Assembly: GCF_008271745.1 (NCBI RefSeq)
Contig: NZ_VKKZ01000023.1
Span: 248,001-312,000 of the forward strand
DNA length: 64,000 bases
Source of the DNA: Rufibacter glacialis
GTDB lineage: Bacteria > Bacteroidota > Bacteroidia > Cytophagales > Hymenobacteraceae
Direction: 5' to 3'
Shown here: positions 9,015 to 18,244 of the stretch, piece by piece
Numbering within the stretch: position 1 is the stretch's first letter
How the letters are laid out: the number at the start of each line of letters is the position of its first letter
Program-made: the position numbers and the translations under genes
The notes under the pieces: generated by a model
What the model was told of the DNA's origin: nothing
The model's database searches: none
What the model saw: only the letters and a program-made list of their open reading frames with translations

Positions 9015-9062
9015 ATATAAAAGAGAAGGTCAGGCGGTTAAGCCTGACCTTCTCTTTTATAT
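9015..9062. terminator. Strong bidirectional terminator, 21-bp perfect stem
   Basis: Positions 9015-9035 and 9042-9062 are exact inverted repeats with a 6-nt loop; the outer part is A/T-only and the inner part GC-rich. It separates the convergent MORN-like gene and citrate synthase. Confidence 0.85.
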
Positions 9063-9089
9063 TTGATAAGTAACTAAGCAAGCGATTGA

Positions 9090-10376
9090 CTAGCGCTCAT
9101 TGATAGCGGAATAGTCGCGCTCAGTTTCACCGGTGTACACTTGGCGCGGACGACCGATGGGCTCTTTGGCTTCGCGCATCTCTTTCCACTGGGCAATCCA
9201 GCCTGGGAGACGGCCCAAGGCGAACATCACGGTGAACATCTCCGTCGGGATGCCGATGGCGCGGTAAATGATGCCGGAGTAGAAGTCTACGTTCGGGTAC
9301 AGCTTGCGCTCCACAAAATAAGGATCTGTCAAGGCGGCTTGCTCCAGTTCCATGGCAATGTTCAGGATGGGGTCATTGATGCCCAAGGCTGTCAGCACCT
9401 CATCAGCGGTTTTCTTGATGATGGTAGCGCGCGGGTCAAAGTTCTTGTACACCCGGTGCCCGAAGCCCATGAGACGGAACGGATCGTTCTTGTCTTTCGC
9501 TTTCTCAATGTATTTCTTGGAATCACCACCGTCTGCTTTGATGGCTTCCAGCATCTCAATCACGGCTTGGTTGGCACCGCCGTGCAACGGGCCCCAAAGG
9601 GCGCTGATACCGGCAGAAACCGAAGAATAAAGGCTGGCGTGGGCTGAACCTACTAAACGCACAGTAGAGGTAGAGCAGTTCTGCTCATGGTCTGCGTGCA
9701 GGATCAACAGCTTGTTCAACGCATCTACCACCACTGGGTTCACCTCATACTCCTCAGTAGGGTAGGCGAACATCATGTGCAGGAAGTTAGAGCAGTAGTC
9801 CAGTTTGTTCTTTGGGTAATTCACTGGGTGCCCCATCGAGTTCTTGTAAGACCAGGCGGCAATGGTGGAAAGCTTGGCCATCAACCGGATGATGGAAAGA
9901 TCTACCTCTTCCTTGGTCTGGTTTGATTTAAGAGACTCGGGGTAGAAAGCAGTAAGGGAGCTCACCAATGCAGAAAGAATACCCATGGGATGGGCAGCGG
10001 AAGGGAAACCGTCCAGGATCTTCCGCATGTCTTCGTTCACCAGCGTGTGGATCTTGATTTCGTTTGCGAAGAAGTCTAATTCCGTTTGGGTGGGAAGCTT
10101 GCCATAGATCAATAAATACGCAACCTCAATAAAAGAAGATTTCTCTGCCAACTGCTCTATCGGGTACCCTCTGTACCGTAAAATACCTTCCTCGCCGTCC
10201 AGGAACGTGATGGCGCTTTCAGTAGCCCCTGTATTCTTGTAGCCCGAGTCTAGGGTTATATAACCGGTTTGCGCGCGTAAAGCATTGATATCAATGGCTT
10301 TCTCGTTCTCAGCACCCGTTACAACCGGAAACTGGTACGATTTGCCCTCTAGAATTAGTTCAGCAAAATCAGACAT
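9090..10376 (-). CDS. gltA: Citrate synthase (type II)
   Basis: A 428-residue enzyme that condenses acetyl-CoA and oxaloacetate at the entry to the TCA cycle. The catalytic regions are intact: HADHEQNCSTSTVRL, GPLHGGANQAV and GFGHRVYKNFDPRA, containing the two active-site histidines; the catalytic Asp lies further on, in YPNVDFYSG. Length and the N-terminal beta domain fit the large type II enzymes of Gram-negative bacteria. It is monocistronic, with a strong downstream terminator. Confidence 0.95.
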   Translation of the reverse strand: MSDFAELILEGKSYQFPVVTGAENEKAIDINALRAQTGYITLDSGYKNTGATESAITFLDGEEGILRYRGYPIEQLAEKSSFIEVAYLLIYGKLPTQTELDFFANEIKIHTLVNEDMRKILDGFPSAAHPMGILSALVSSLTAFYPESLKSNQTKEEVDLSIIRLMAKLSTIAAWSYKNSMGHPVNYPKNKLDYCSNFLHMMFAYPTEEYEVNPVVVDALNKLLILHADHEQNCSTSTVRLVGSAHASLYSSVSAGISALWGPLHGGANQAVIEMLEAIKADGGDSKKYIEKAKDKNDPFRLMGFGHRVYKNFDPRATIIKKTADEVLTALGINDPILNIAMELEQAALTDPYFVERKLYPNVDFYSGIIYRAIGIPTEMFTVMFALGRLPGWIAQWKEMREAKEPIGRPRQVYTGETERDYSAINER

Positions 10377-10929
10377 ATTACTTCTTTAAGTGAGTGTTTA
10401 GTTAGGGTATGACGCCTTGCGGCGAAGTTAGCCAAAAGCGATTTAAAATGAAAAGTGTTATGCAGAACCTACTTGTTCCAGTATTCCCTCTATTGCGCAG
10501 GTTTTGCCTAAAAAGTTGCGCATACCCCTTTTGTTTCTTTTCTGAGTACAAACCAGAAGGGGCATAGAAGGCAGGAGCAGGGGATTCAGGCGTTATAAGT
10601 CTTACTAAGGAAAATGAAAAACCGGGCAAATTTCCTGCCTGAAGAGGAAGCGTTTCTTTTCATTTTTTCCAGGATTAGCTGGCGCTTCCCGCTTTAAACA
10701 GGGGGGCTGTACCTTTATGGTATTGCAAAAATGGTAAACAAACAACAGTTAGGAAAATTTCATTGCCAAAAATTCAAAGAAAAGTTATTATACAAGAAAT
10801 ATTTAAAAAAATAGCTGATATAATAAAAATTTATTAAATATTAATAAAATGCTTTGAAGATATGACAATAATAAGTATGATTGGATTAGAAGTTCGTTTT
10901 CTCACCAATCACTTATACACAAAAGTAAG
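10377..10929. other. Divergent intergenic region of gltA and the GapN-like gene
   Basis: This 553-bp region has no convincing gene. The right half (about 10735-10880) is strongly AT-rich with runs of A and T just before the GapN-like start, where a promoter would be expected. I could not fix a Bacteroidota -33/-7 pair with confidence. Confidence 0.5.
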
Positions 10930-12582
10930 ATGGAAGTACAAGACCAAACTGCTCTGGTTACGCAGGATTCGCTTCGCCGGATTTTCGTGACAGATGCTGA
11001 GGTGCCGGCGCCTTACGCGCTGGCCGGGGAGCTGCACCAGCGGGAGTACCTCTCCAATGGGTTCATGAAGGAATGGTCGGGACCGGTGCACGAGGTGTAC
11101 TCCCCGGTAGCCTTGGCCCAACCCAACGGGATTTATGCCCGCAAACTTATTGGCACCTACCCCGTGTGTACGGAGAAAGAGGCCTTGGAGGCACTGGATG
11201 CAGCCGTGGCAGCCTACAGCGACGGCCGGGGCGCCTGGCCTACCATGGGCGTAGACGGCCGCATCCGGTGTGTAGAGCACTTCACCCAGAAGATGATCGG
11301 GCAGAAAGAGGCCGTGGTGAAGCTGATCATGTGGGAGATTGGCAAATCCTACGCTGACTCGGTAAAGGAATTTGACCGCACCGTGGAGTACATTTACGCC
11401 ACCATTGACGCGCTAAAGAACCTGGACCGCCAGTCCTCCCGCTTTGAGATAGAGCAGGGTATTGTGGCGCAGGTACGCCGCTCGCCGTTGGGCGTGGTCT
11501 TGTGCATGGGCCCTTTCAACTATCCGCTCAACGAGACTTTCACCACGTTGATCCCGGCGCTCATCATGGGCAACACCATCCTCTTCAAGCCACCCAAGCA
11601 CGGCACCTTGCTGTTTTATCCTTTATTAGAGGCGTTCAGAGACAGTTTCCCCGAGGGAGTGGTGAACACCATCTACGGCCGTGGTCACGCCATTGTGCCG
11701 GCCTTGATGAAAAGCGGACAGATCAACGTGCTCACTCTCATTGGCTCCAGCAAGGTGGCCAACGAATTGAAAAAGCTGCACCCCAAGGTGAACCGTTTGC
11801 GGGCCATTCTGGGATTAGACGCCAAAAACGCCGCCATCATCACCCCACACGCCGACCTGAAGCTCTCAGTGGAGGAGACGGTGCTGGGTTCCCTATCTTT
11901 CAACGGCCAGCGCTGCACCGCCCTCAAGATCATCTTCGTGCACCGCAGCAAGGTAGAGGCTTTCCTGGAGCATCTCACAGAGGCAGTAGCCAAACTAAAA
12001 TACGGCATGCCTTGGGAGAAAGGGGTGACGCTTACGCCGCTGCCTGAACCTCACAAGCCCGCCTACCTGAAAGAGTGCATTGACGATGCCCTGGCGCACG
12101 GAGCAAAAGTGGTGAACCCCGGTGGAGGCACGGCCTTTGAGTCGTTTGTGTACCCGGCCATCCTGTACCCGGTGAACGAGAAAATGAAGCTGTACCGCGA
12201 AGAGCAGTTTGGGCCCCTCATCCCGGTAGTAGCCTATGACGATCTGGAGGAGCCGATCCAGTACCTGATTGCTTCCACCCATGGCCAGCAGGTGAGTATC
12301 TTCAGCCAGGATGCCTCAGAAGTTGCCTCGCTCATTGACCCGCTGGTGAACCAGGTAAGCCGCGTGAACATCAACTGCCAATGCCAACGCGGACCAGACG
12401 CTTTCCCCTTCACCGGCCGCAAAGACAGCGCAGAAGGCACCCTCTCCGTGGTAGATGCCTTGCGCTCGTTCTCCATCCGCTCGCTGGTAGCCACCAAAAT
12501 GAACGAGAACAACAAGCAGTTACTGAACCAGATCATCTCTGAAGAAAAATCAACGTTCCTAAGCACCAAGTTTATTTTTTAG
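10930..12582 (+). CDS. GapN-like NADP-dependent glyceraldehyde-3-phosphate dehydrogenase (ALDH superfamily)
   Basis: A 550-residue aldehyde dehydrogenase-fold protein. The catalytic cysteine is in FNGQRCTALK, and the cofactor/substrate segments MGPFNYPLNET and KPPKHGT are typical of the non-phosphorylating GAPDH (ALDH11) branch, which oxidises glyceraldehyde-3-phosphate directly to 3-phosphoglycerate. Where most ALDHs have the general-base Glu (LELGGK), this protein reads LGLDAKN. I believe this variant recurs in a bacterial GapN-like subgroup, but the missing Glu means activity should not be taken for granted. It is monocistronic, with a terminator just downstream. Confidence 0.75.
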   Translation: MEVQDQTALVTQDSLRRIFVTDAEVPAPYALAGELHQREYLSNGFMKEWSGPVHEVYSPVALAQPNGIYARKLIGTYPVCTEKEALEALDAAVAAYSDGRGAWPTMGVDGRIRCVEHFTQKMIGQKEAVVKLIMWEIGKSYADSVKEFDRTVEYIYATIDALKNLDRQSSRFEIEQGIVAQVRRSPLGVVLCMGPFNYPLNETFTTLIPALIMGNTILFKPPKHGTLLFYPLLEAFRDSFPEGVVNTIYGRGHAIVPALMKSGQINVLTLIGSSKVANELKKLHPKVNRLRAILGLDAKNAAIITPHADLKLSVEETVLGSLSFNGQRCTALKIIFVHRSKVEAFLEHLTEAVAKLKYGMPWEKGVTLTPLPEPHKPAYLKECIDDALAHGAKVVNPGGGTAFESFVYPAILYPVNEKMKLYREEQFGPLIPVVAYDDLEEPIQYLIASTHGQQVSIFSQDASEVASLIDPLVNQVSRVNINCQCQRGPDAFPFTGRKDSAEGTLSVVDALRSFSIRSLVATKMNENNKQLLNQIISEEKSTFLSTKFIF

Positions 12583-12605
12583 GAGTGTTTTCCAGAAAAC
12601 AAGCC

Positions 12606-12647
12606 AAAAGCCTCCGCAGACTTGTTCTGCGTAGGCTTTTTCGTTTT
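12606..12647 (+). terminator. Rho-independent terminator of the GapN-like gene
   Basis: A 15-bp stem with one mismatch (12606-12620 with 12626-12640, loop CTTGT) is followed by TCGTTTT. A member of the 34-nt dispersed hairpin family (about 12574-12609, TTTTCCAGAAAAC at its centre) starts at the stop codon and runs into it. Confidence 0.75.
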
Positions 12648-12730
12648 GGCCGTGGTACCGGCATGCGGGTGAAAGGTTTAAGCTGTCATTGGTTCTGTTG
12701 AAGCTTCCCGATTTCGCTACAGGGCAGCGA

Positions 12731-12781
12731 GGGAAGTCACAGACTTCCCGACAATGTAGGTCTAAGTTGCAAACTTGAACC
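12731..12781 (-). repeat. Short dispersed repeat, copy 1 (dyad plus GGTTCAAGTT motif)
   Basis: The minus strand reads GGTTCAAGTTTGCAACTT, then AGACCTACATTG and the dyad GGGAAGTCTGTGACTTCCC. It aligns over about 45 bp with 33938-33982 on the plus strand. Confidence 0.55.
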
Positions 12782-12874
12782 ATGGGTTTGATTTTGTTGG
12801 CATGGGCTTTTTATGCGGAAATGCGTTTTCTGCCTCCCTTCAGTAAAACAGGTCCTTAATGTAAAAGCGGAGTT

Positions 12875-12909
12875 CCTTCTCCCCGGGGGAGAAGGTTAGG
12901 ATGAGGGGG
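12875..12909 (+). repeat. REP type A (hairpin CCTTCTCCC..GGGAGAAGG with tail TTAGGATGAGGGG)
   Basis: A GC-rich hairpin of about 9-10 bp followed by a conserved tail. It is paired with an inverted type B REP 107 nt downstream; the same pair recurs at 22.6 kb and 38.3 kb. Confidence 0.75.
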
Positions 12910-12948
12910 AAGAAGCCACCACTTAGAAAAACAGTAACTATAAAACTA

Positions 12949-12980
12949 CCGTAGGGACAGGCCAATACCTGTTCCTACGG
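12949..12980. repeat. 13-bp stem hairpin between the REP pair
   Basis: CCGTAGGGACAGG pairs with CCTGTTCCTACGG (one G-T wobble, 6-nt loop). A second imperfect dyad, GGTTCCAAGG..CTTGGAACC, follows at 12979-13014. Confidence 0.6.
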
Positions 12981-13016
12981 TTCCAAGGGGAGGGCACCTG
13001 TTTCTCTTGGAACCAC

Positions 13017-13055
13017 CGCTGCCCCTCACCCTAGCCCTCTCCCAGAGGGAGAGGG
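13017..13055 (-). repeat. REP type B (hairpin CCCTCTCCC..GGGAGAGGG with tail CTAGGGTGAGGGGCAGCG)
   Basis: It is read on the minus strand, so its tail points towards the type A REP at 12875. Together they make a BIME-like composite. Confidence 0.75.
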
Positions 13056-13158
13056 AATTCCTCTTATCATGCCATTTTACAGAGCCTCTACTTGACTTTA
13101 TCCCTTCGTTAAGGAAGTACAACCGAACCACAGAACTAAGTTGAAGGCTTGCGCATTG

Positions 13159-13200
13159 TGGCAGACCTCACAGGTTTTTAAAACCTGTAAGGTCTGCCAC
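13159..13200. repeat. 21-bp inverted repeat GTGGCAGACCT..AGGTCTGCCAC
   Basis: The two 21-nt arms have a single G-T wobble and almost no loop. From memory, dyads of this GCAGACCTTACAGGTTTT type are scattered through many Bacteroidota genomes; this could not be checked here. Confidence 0.65.
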
Positions 13201-13217
13201 CATCCCCTGACGCATTG

Positions 13218-13493
13218 CCTGTTTCCAGTCTTTCCTTCGAGCGCCTCGCTTTTGGCCCTAGATAGACAATTACTAAGGGGGACAGACAGCGCAGGCCGAA
13301 AGGGCAGTGTGAGAAAGGAAGACGGGGCCTAGCGGCCGTGAGCGCTTAGCGGCACCTATGTAAAGAGCCGTACCTGGATCATCGCTAGAAGCGGTACTGC
13401 CAGGGGAACTGCAAAAGGCATGCACCCAAAGCATTTTAAGAAAGAAGCAGGAGAGAAGCAGTTTTGGTTGTTGGTGAGAACACCAACAACGGC
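13218..13493 (+). repeat. Dispersed 276-bp structured element, copy A
   Basis: It aligns along its whole length with the reverse complement of 36043-36322. Conserved blocks in order are TTCCAGTCTTTCC, GCCTCGCTTTTGGCC, AGGCCGAAAGGGCAGTG, GAAGACGGGGCCT and GCGGCC.TGAGCGCT, then a variable middle, then GCAAAAGGC.TGCAC. It ends in an identical hairpin, GTTGTTGGTG-AGAA-CACCAACAAC (13467-13490). Frames through it are not conserved between copies, so a non-coding element or structured RNA is more likely than a protein. Confidence 0.75.
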
Positions 13494-13529
13494 TAGACGG
13501 CTGAAGTCTTTCTACTACTCCATACAAAC

Positions 13530-13566
13530 AAAGAGAGGCTACTGCCAAAGCAATAGCCTCTCTTTT
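13530..13566 (-). terminator. Terminator of the DUF885 gene
   Basis: A 12-bp perfect stem (AAAGAGAGGCTA with TAGCCTCTCTTT) lies 60 nt past the stop codon of the minus-strand gene, with A/T tracts on both sides. Confidence 0.7.
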
Positions 13567-13624
13567 GAAAAAGTAGCAGGTAAATGTATTCTTCTTAAAA
13601 GGAAGCCCTTCGCAGCGGAAGGCG

Positions 13625-15415
13625 TTATTTCTTCTGCTGCTTCGCCCAGTCATCCATTTTCTTCTCCACCAGACGCAACGGCATGGTGCCGTCTTTCAGG
13701 AATTCATCATGGAAGGCGGCCAGCTTGAATTGGTCGCCCAGTTCTTTCTCGTATTTCTCCCGAAGCTCCTTGATTTTCAACTGGCCGGTTTTATAAGACA
13801 AAGCCTGGCCGGGAATGGCCATGTAGCGTTCAATTTCGGCAATAGCGCCTTCCTCTGAGATCGCCTCGTTAGCCATCATGTACTGGATGGCTTCCCCGCG
13901 GGTCATGCCTTTGGTGTGCATGCCTACGTCTACCACCAACCGGATGGCGCGATGCATCTCATCGCCCAGGGCGCCCATGTACTGGTAAGGGTCCGTGTAG
14001 AGGCCCAGTTCCTTGCCCAACGACTCAGTGTAAAGCGCCCAGCCTTCGCCGTAGGCGCCGTACCAGCTGAACCTCCGGAACTTGGGCAGGTTCTCGTTTT
14101 CCTGTTGCAGCGAGATCTGGTAATGGTGCCCGGGAATGGCCTCATGCAGGAACAACGACTCCATGCCAGAGGTGGTGTTGAATTTAGTGGCGTCTAAGAT
14201 GGGCAGGTAGAAAATACCCGGACGCGTGCCATCTGGGGAGCCCTGGTTGTACTCAGCGGAAGCAGAGGCAGCCCGGAAGGCTTCGGTCTGGCGGATTTCA
14301 AACGGGGTTTTGGGGGTACGCCCGAACATCTTCTGAAGGTTGGGCTCAATCTTAGCTTGAATACTCCTAAAGGCGTTTAACACCTCTTCTGGTGTTTTAT
14401 AGGGCGTGAATCGGGGATTGGTGCGCAGGTAAGTGAAGAACTGCTCCATGTTTCCTCTGAAGCCTACCTGGTCTTTCACCTTCTGCATTTCTGCAGTAAT
14501 ACGCTTTACTTCCTGCTGCCCGGTTTTGTAGATTTCGTCAGGTGCCTTATCTGTGGTGGTCCAGTACTTGACGTAGTAGGTGTAGAGGTCCTTCCCGCCG
14601 GGCACATCATTGATCCCGGTGGTGGTGCGGGCCTTGGGCAGGTATTCCTGCTGCAGGAACGTAGCCAGTTTCTGGTACGCGGGCACCAATTGGGTGCTGA
14701 TGGCTTGTTGATAGGCCTGGGTCAGGCGCTGACGGTCGGCGGCCGGAACCTCACCCGGAAAGTTCTGGATTGGGCCGTAGAAAAGGCTTTTGGTAGGATC
14801 AGAAACCACCATGCTCTGCATCTGGGGAATCATCTTGACCACCAGGGGGCGGGGCAATACCACCCCGGCCGCCATTCCCTGCCGGAAGTTGGCAATGGCA
14901 CTGTCGGCCCATACGGTGAAACCCTGTACGCGGCCCAACCAGTTCTCATAGTCTTTGGTGGTCTTGAACGGTTGATTTCCGGTGCCGGCGCCCAATTGGC
15001 CCATGGTGAGGGGCAGCCCCCAGAATTGCTGGAACGGGATCATCCAGGTGTTCAGCTTAAGGCCTTCCAGCCGGGTTTCCAGCTCGTACTCAAAGATGTC
15101 ATAGCTGATCTGGTCGTTGGCGTTCAGGCTGGCGCGGTCAAACTGGTGCAACTTGTCCAGGTGCTGCTGGTAGAAAGTCTGGAGGCTGTCCCGGAAGGCT
15201 TGGGTATTGTCGTTGGGCAGCAGGTGGTTGTAGCGGTTGTCGCCCTGTGCGGTGGCTTCCAGGGGGAAGAACCGCAGGTTCTGATCCCAGTAGGTTTCAA
15301 ACATGGTAATGAGCTGCTGGTTGGGCCACACGTTGGCGGCCGCCCCAGAATCTGCTTTCTTTTGACAGGAAAACAGCACGCCGGCCAATGCGGCCATGAG
15401 CAAAATTTTCTTCAT
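13625..15415 (-). CDS. DUF885 family lipoprotein, probable zinc peptidase
   Basis: A 596-residue lipoprotein with lipobox LFSC (Cys17). DUF885 proteins resemble M32/gluzincin-type peptidases; here HEAIPGHHYQ (HExxxGH-like) and GEGWALYTE supply the probable zinc ligands and catalytic Glu. The protein is expected at the cell envelope, facing the periplasm or outside, where it may degrade peptides. Length is usual for the family. It is monocistronic and convergent with the GapN-like gene across the repeat-rich gap. Confidence 0.85.
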   Translation of the reverse strand: MKKILLMAALAGVLFSCQKKADSGAAANVWPNQQLITMFETYWDQNLRFFPLEATAQGDNRYNHLLPNDNTQAFRDSLQTFYQQHLDKLHQFDRASLNANDQISYDIFEYELETRLEGLKLNTWMIPFQQFWGLPLTMGQLGAGTGNQPFKTTKDYENWLGRVQGFTVWADSAIANFRQGMAAGVVLPRPLVVKMIPQMQSMVVSDPTKSLFYGPIQNFPGEVPAADRQRLTQAYQQAISTQLVPAYQKLATFLQQEYLPKARTTTGINDVPGGKDLYTYYVKYWTTTDKAPDEIYKTGQQEVKRITAEMQKVKDQVGFRGNMEQFFTYLRTNPRFTPYKTPEEVLNAFRSIQAKIEPNLQKMFGRTPKTPFEIRQTEAFRAASASAEYNQGSPDGTRPGIFYLPILDATKFNTTSGMESLFLHEAIPGHHYQISLQQENENLPKFRRFSWYGAYGEGWALYTESLGKELGLYTDPYQYMGALGDEMHRAIRLVVDVGMHTKGMTRGEAIQYMMANEAISEEGAIAEIERYMAIPGQALSYKTGQLKIKELREKYEKELGDQFKLAAFHDEFLKDGTMPLRLVEKKMDDWAKQQKK

Positions 15416-15727
15416 AGGTTTTGTTTGAGGGTTGGAATAAAGGACAAGATAAAGAATTGTTGGAGGTAAACGTGCTTCTGCATCGGCTTGCCTTTACAAG
15501 AGGATTAGCCCCTAAGTGCCTGTTTTTAGGGGGATTCCCGAAAATCAGGGGGAAAAAAGACTGCTTTCTTTCTGGTCCTGCCAGAGGACGGGGAAGGAAA
15601 AAATTGCCCCAAAAGAGGCCATGACTTTCTGGTGGAGTCTTTGGGAGTAACCGGTTTTTCCTATCTTCAAGTCTCAAATGGGGCACTCCCATTCCTTAAT
15701 CTTAAATCCTAATACCTACTTAATACC
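15416..15727. other. Divergent intergenic region upstream of thyA
   Basis: 312 bp with no gene. It contains a degenerate member of the dispersed hairpin family near 15516-15555 (GCCTGTTTTTAGGG..CGAAAATCAGG) and presumably both promoters. Confidence 0.45.
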
Positions 15728-16522
15728 ATGCAGGCTTACTTAGATTTGATGCGTCACATTCTGGACAACGGGGTGAAGAAAGAGGACCGGACAGGCACCG
15801 GTACCCTTAGTGTGTTTGGCTACCAGATGCGGTTTAACCTGCAGGAGGGGTTCCCACTGGTGACCACCAAAAAAGTGCACCTCAAGTCCATTATCTATGA
15901 ATTGTTGTGGTTTCTACGCGGCGAGACCAACGTGCGGTGGCTGCAGGAGCGGGGGGTGAGCATCTGGAACGAATGGGCCGACGAAAACGGGGAGCTGGGG
16001 CCGGTATACGGGTCGCAGTGGCGGTCTTGGCCCACACCAGACGGCGGGCACATTGACCAGATTGCCCAGGTGATTGACCAGATCAAGCGCAACCCAGATT
16101 CCCGACGCCTTATTGTGAGTGCCTGGAATGTGGCCGAGGTCAACAACATGAAACTGCCGCCCTGCCACGCCTTCTTCCAGTTCTACGTGGCCAACGGCAA
16201 GCTGTCATGCCAACTCTACCAACGCAGCGCAGATGTGTTCCTGGGTGTGCCCTTCAACATTGCCTCCTACGCGCTGCTTACCATGATGGTGGCCCAGGTG
16301 TGCGACTTGGAGCCCGGCGAGTTCATCTGGACTGGCGGCGACACGCATCTCTACACGAACCACCTGGAGCAAACTCAACTCCAGCTTTCCCGCTCCCCAA
16401 AACCCCTGCCCAAGATGAAACTGAACCCAGCCGTGAAAGACATTTTCGGGTTTGACTTCGAGGATTTTACCCTGGAAGAGTATGAACCTTGGCCGGGGAT
16501 TAAGGCGCCGGTGGCGGTGTAA
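15728..16522 (+). CDS. thyA: Thymidylate synthase
   Basis: A 264-residue enzyme, the same length as the E. coli protein, converting dUMP and methylene-tetrahydrofolate to dTMP and dihydrofolate. The nucleophile Cys146 is in [10 protein letters not shown]; the dUMP phosphate-binding region [13 protein letters not shown] and folate contacts are intact. In many Bacteroidota a dihydrofolate reductase gene follows thyA. Here the next 1.7 kb is an AT-rich run of orphan genes instead. Confidence 0.96.
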   Translation: MQAYLDLMRHILDNGVKKEDRTGTGTLSVFGYQMRFNLQEGFPLVTTKKVHLKSIIYELLWFLRGETNVRWLQERGVSIWNEWADENGELGPVYGSQWRSWPTPDGGHIDQIAQVIDQIKRNPDSRRLIVSAWNVAEVNNMKLPPCHAFFQFYVANGKLSCQLYQRSADVFLGVPFNIASYALLTMMVAQVCDLEPGEFIWTGGDTHLYTNHLEQTQLQLSRSPKPLPKMKLNPAVKDIFGFDFEDFTLEEYEPWPGIKAPVAV

Positions 16523-16607
16523 TGTATATGTCTCAACTCTATAATATAGGTCCAATAACCGGAGGAGTTCCTGATATATGATGGTTAGGCTTTATATTAA
16601 ATAAGAA

Positions 16608-17057
16608 ATGTTCTTTGGAAGAAAAGATAGAGAACCTGTATTTGAATTAGAAGGATTTGGCTTACTAGAATTGAATCCCGACAAAAGCGATAATGAATGG
16701 TTTGGGGTCGTTCAGAATATTTCTAAAAGTCATACTGTAGAATTAACGATTGAGGTAGAGGGAAATTCTCCGCCCTCAAGTAAACAGATAGAATTTTTAA
16801 ATCAATTTTCTGAGAATATTGAAAACACAGAGCAAGCTATTTATAAACACATCTATGGTTGCTTTGCAGGTACAAAGTGGCAAAGAACTGAGAAGGAATT
16901 AAAAAGAATGTATTTCCTTTCAGCCTTAGTGCTCAAAAGAAAAAGTGAAGATGTATGGATTACCTTTGAGCCTAATTTTGACGTGCCGACGATTTTTAAC
17001 TACTTTTTTCGGTTCACATTGAGTAACAATAAAATATTTTGGAGCAACCATAACTAA
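16608..17057 (+). CDS. Orphan hypothetical protein in AT-rich island
   Basis: A 149-residue cytoplasmic-looking protein without signal peptide or membrane segment. I do not recognise the family. The composition (many Asn, Lys, Phe, Ile) and codon use are visibly more AT-rich than thyA, which suggests transfer. It is followed after 84 bp by another orphan gene, and the spacer contains a GC-rich dyad. Confidence 0.5.
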   Translation: MFFGRKDREPVFELEGFGLLELNPDKSDNEWFGVVQNISKSHTVELTIEVEGNSPPSSKQIEFLNQFSENIENTEQAIYKHIYGCFAGTKWQRTEKELKRMYFLSALVLKRKSEDVWITFEPNFDVPTIFNYFFRFTLSNNKIFWSNHN

Positions 17058-17141
17058 ATACGTAGCTCAATAACATGTAAACGCAAGGATCGACCGCCGG
17101 CCTCTGCCGCCGTTTACACAAGTACGTTTGGACCTACTAAA

Positions 17142-17594
17142 ATGATAATTTCCTTCGATTTGGATGATACCTTGATTCCTCTAAGTGATACCGGCTTTCC
17201 TACGGAGCAAAGAAACGTCTTGCAAAAAATATTGGGAGTAGAGCGAATAAGATTCGGAGCAAGTGATTTGATTAGACATCTCAAGAACCAAGGTCATAAG
17301 GTTGGTATTTATACCACCTCTTATAGGCCTAAATTAAAATTGAGGCTTCACTTATTAACTTATGGAATTAGCCCCGACTTTATAATTACTGAAAAAGAGA
17401 ATAGACGTGAATTAGCAAAAAGACACATCAGTTGTTCTAAATATCCACCTGCATTTAAGATTAATTTACATATTGATGACTCACCTGGCGTAGAACGGGA
17501 AGGGCATAAGTTCAGCTTTCAGACTATTATTATTAAAAAAGATGATACTGAATGGTTAAATAAAATAAAAACAGGGGCTAACGGCCTCTTATAA
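17142..17594 (+). CDS. Small HAD-superfamily hydrolase-like protein
   Basis: A 150-residue protein with the HAD motifs FDLDDTLIPL (motif I, nucleophile Asp), GIYTTS (motif II, Thr/Ser) and HIDDSPG (motif IV, paired Asp). It lacks a large cap domain. HAD proteins of this size are typically phosphatases acting on small phosphorylated compounds. The substrate is unknown. It belongs to the AT-rich island of single genes. Confidence 0.75.
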   Translation: MIISFDLDDTLIPLSDTGFPTEQRNVLQKILGVERIRFGASDLIRHLKNQGHKVGIYTTSYRPKLKLRLHLLTYGISPDFIITEKENRRELAKRHISCSKYPPAFKINLHIDDSPGVEREGHKFSFQTIIIKKDDTEWLNKIKTGANGLL

Positions 17595-17671
17595 AAACCA
17601 TGCTTCGGCCGACGGCCTTTCTCGTTGTTTAACCCAGAGGTGAGCGGGTATCCTTAAAACAGAAACTGAAT

Positions 17672-18244
17672 TTGAAAGAAAAGAAACGATACGAAATTCT
17701 AGAATCATTGCCAGCCTACGGACCGATGTACATACCCGTGACTGGTGATGACGAACCTTTCTTTTCAGAAGGATTTGCTATTCGATTCTACCAATCTGAC
17801 GGGAATGAATGGGTTGCTAACTTTAAACCGGGATGGACGAATTTCAAGGGAGTTTTTGATTTGAGGGACAGCCAAAACATGCTAGTTATTGCTGGCGGGA
17901 CTTGCTACCTAATGAATCCTGACCAGACAAAACCTATTTCTGTTTTTGGTTCTGGCTATGTTGATTCAATAAGTAATTTAGACGGCCGGCTCATTCTTCA
18001 GGACCAGGTTGACCTAACCATCATGGAGACCAATGGAGAATACTGCTATAGTGAAAGAATTTCTTGGGACGGAATGAAAGACCTTAAGCTTGAGAATAAT
18101 GTTGTCATTGGACTCTCCTATGACCCAATGAATGAGGAAGATCAATGGGTTGAATTCACTTATAATATTGACTCAAAACTGTTAACAGGTGGCAGCTATA
18201 ACAGATATAAAATTGAGAAAAAACCTTGGTGGAGAATAGGTTAA
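17672..18244 (+). CDS. Orphan hypothetical protein in AT-rich island, TTG start
   Basis: A 190-residue protein of mainly beta character (many Gly, Asp, Trp, Tyr), without a signal peptide. The only reasonable start is TTG at 17672; the first in-frame ATG would remove 18 residues. I do not recognise the family; the pattern would fit a beta-propeller-like or immunity-type protein, but nothing confirms that. The spacers on both sides carry short GC-rich dyads such as CGGCCGACGGCC. Confidence 0.45.
   Translation: MKEKKRYEILESLPAYGPMYIPVTGDDEPFFSEGFAIRFYQSDGNEWVANFKPGWTNFKGVFDLRDSQNMLVIAGGTCYLMNPDQTKPISVFGSGYVDSISNLDGRLILQDQVDLTIMETNGEYCYSERISWDGMKDLKLENNVVIGLSYDPMNEEDQWVEFTYNIDSKLLTGGSYNRYKIEKKPWWRIG

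Larger units (their letters stand above)
12583..13624. other. 1-kb repeat-rich intergenic region
   Basis: No gene is supported here. From left to right it holds a terminator, a short dyad with a GGTTCAAGTTTGCAACTT-type repeat (12731-12781), a REP pair (12875-13055) with two further hairpins between them, a 21-bp dyad (13159-13200), a 276-bp dispersed element (13218-13493) and the DUF885 terminator (13530-13566). Short reading frames here fall across repeats and have no family resemblance. Confidence 0.75.

Noticed and set aside
12946-13131. Minus-strand reading frame of 61 codons
   Set aside because: It runs through the type B REP and two hairpins and shows no protein-like pattern.
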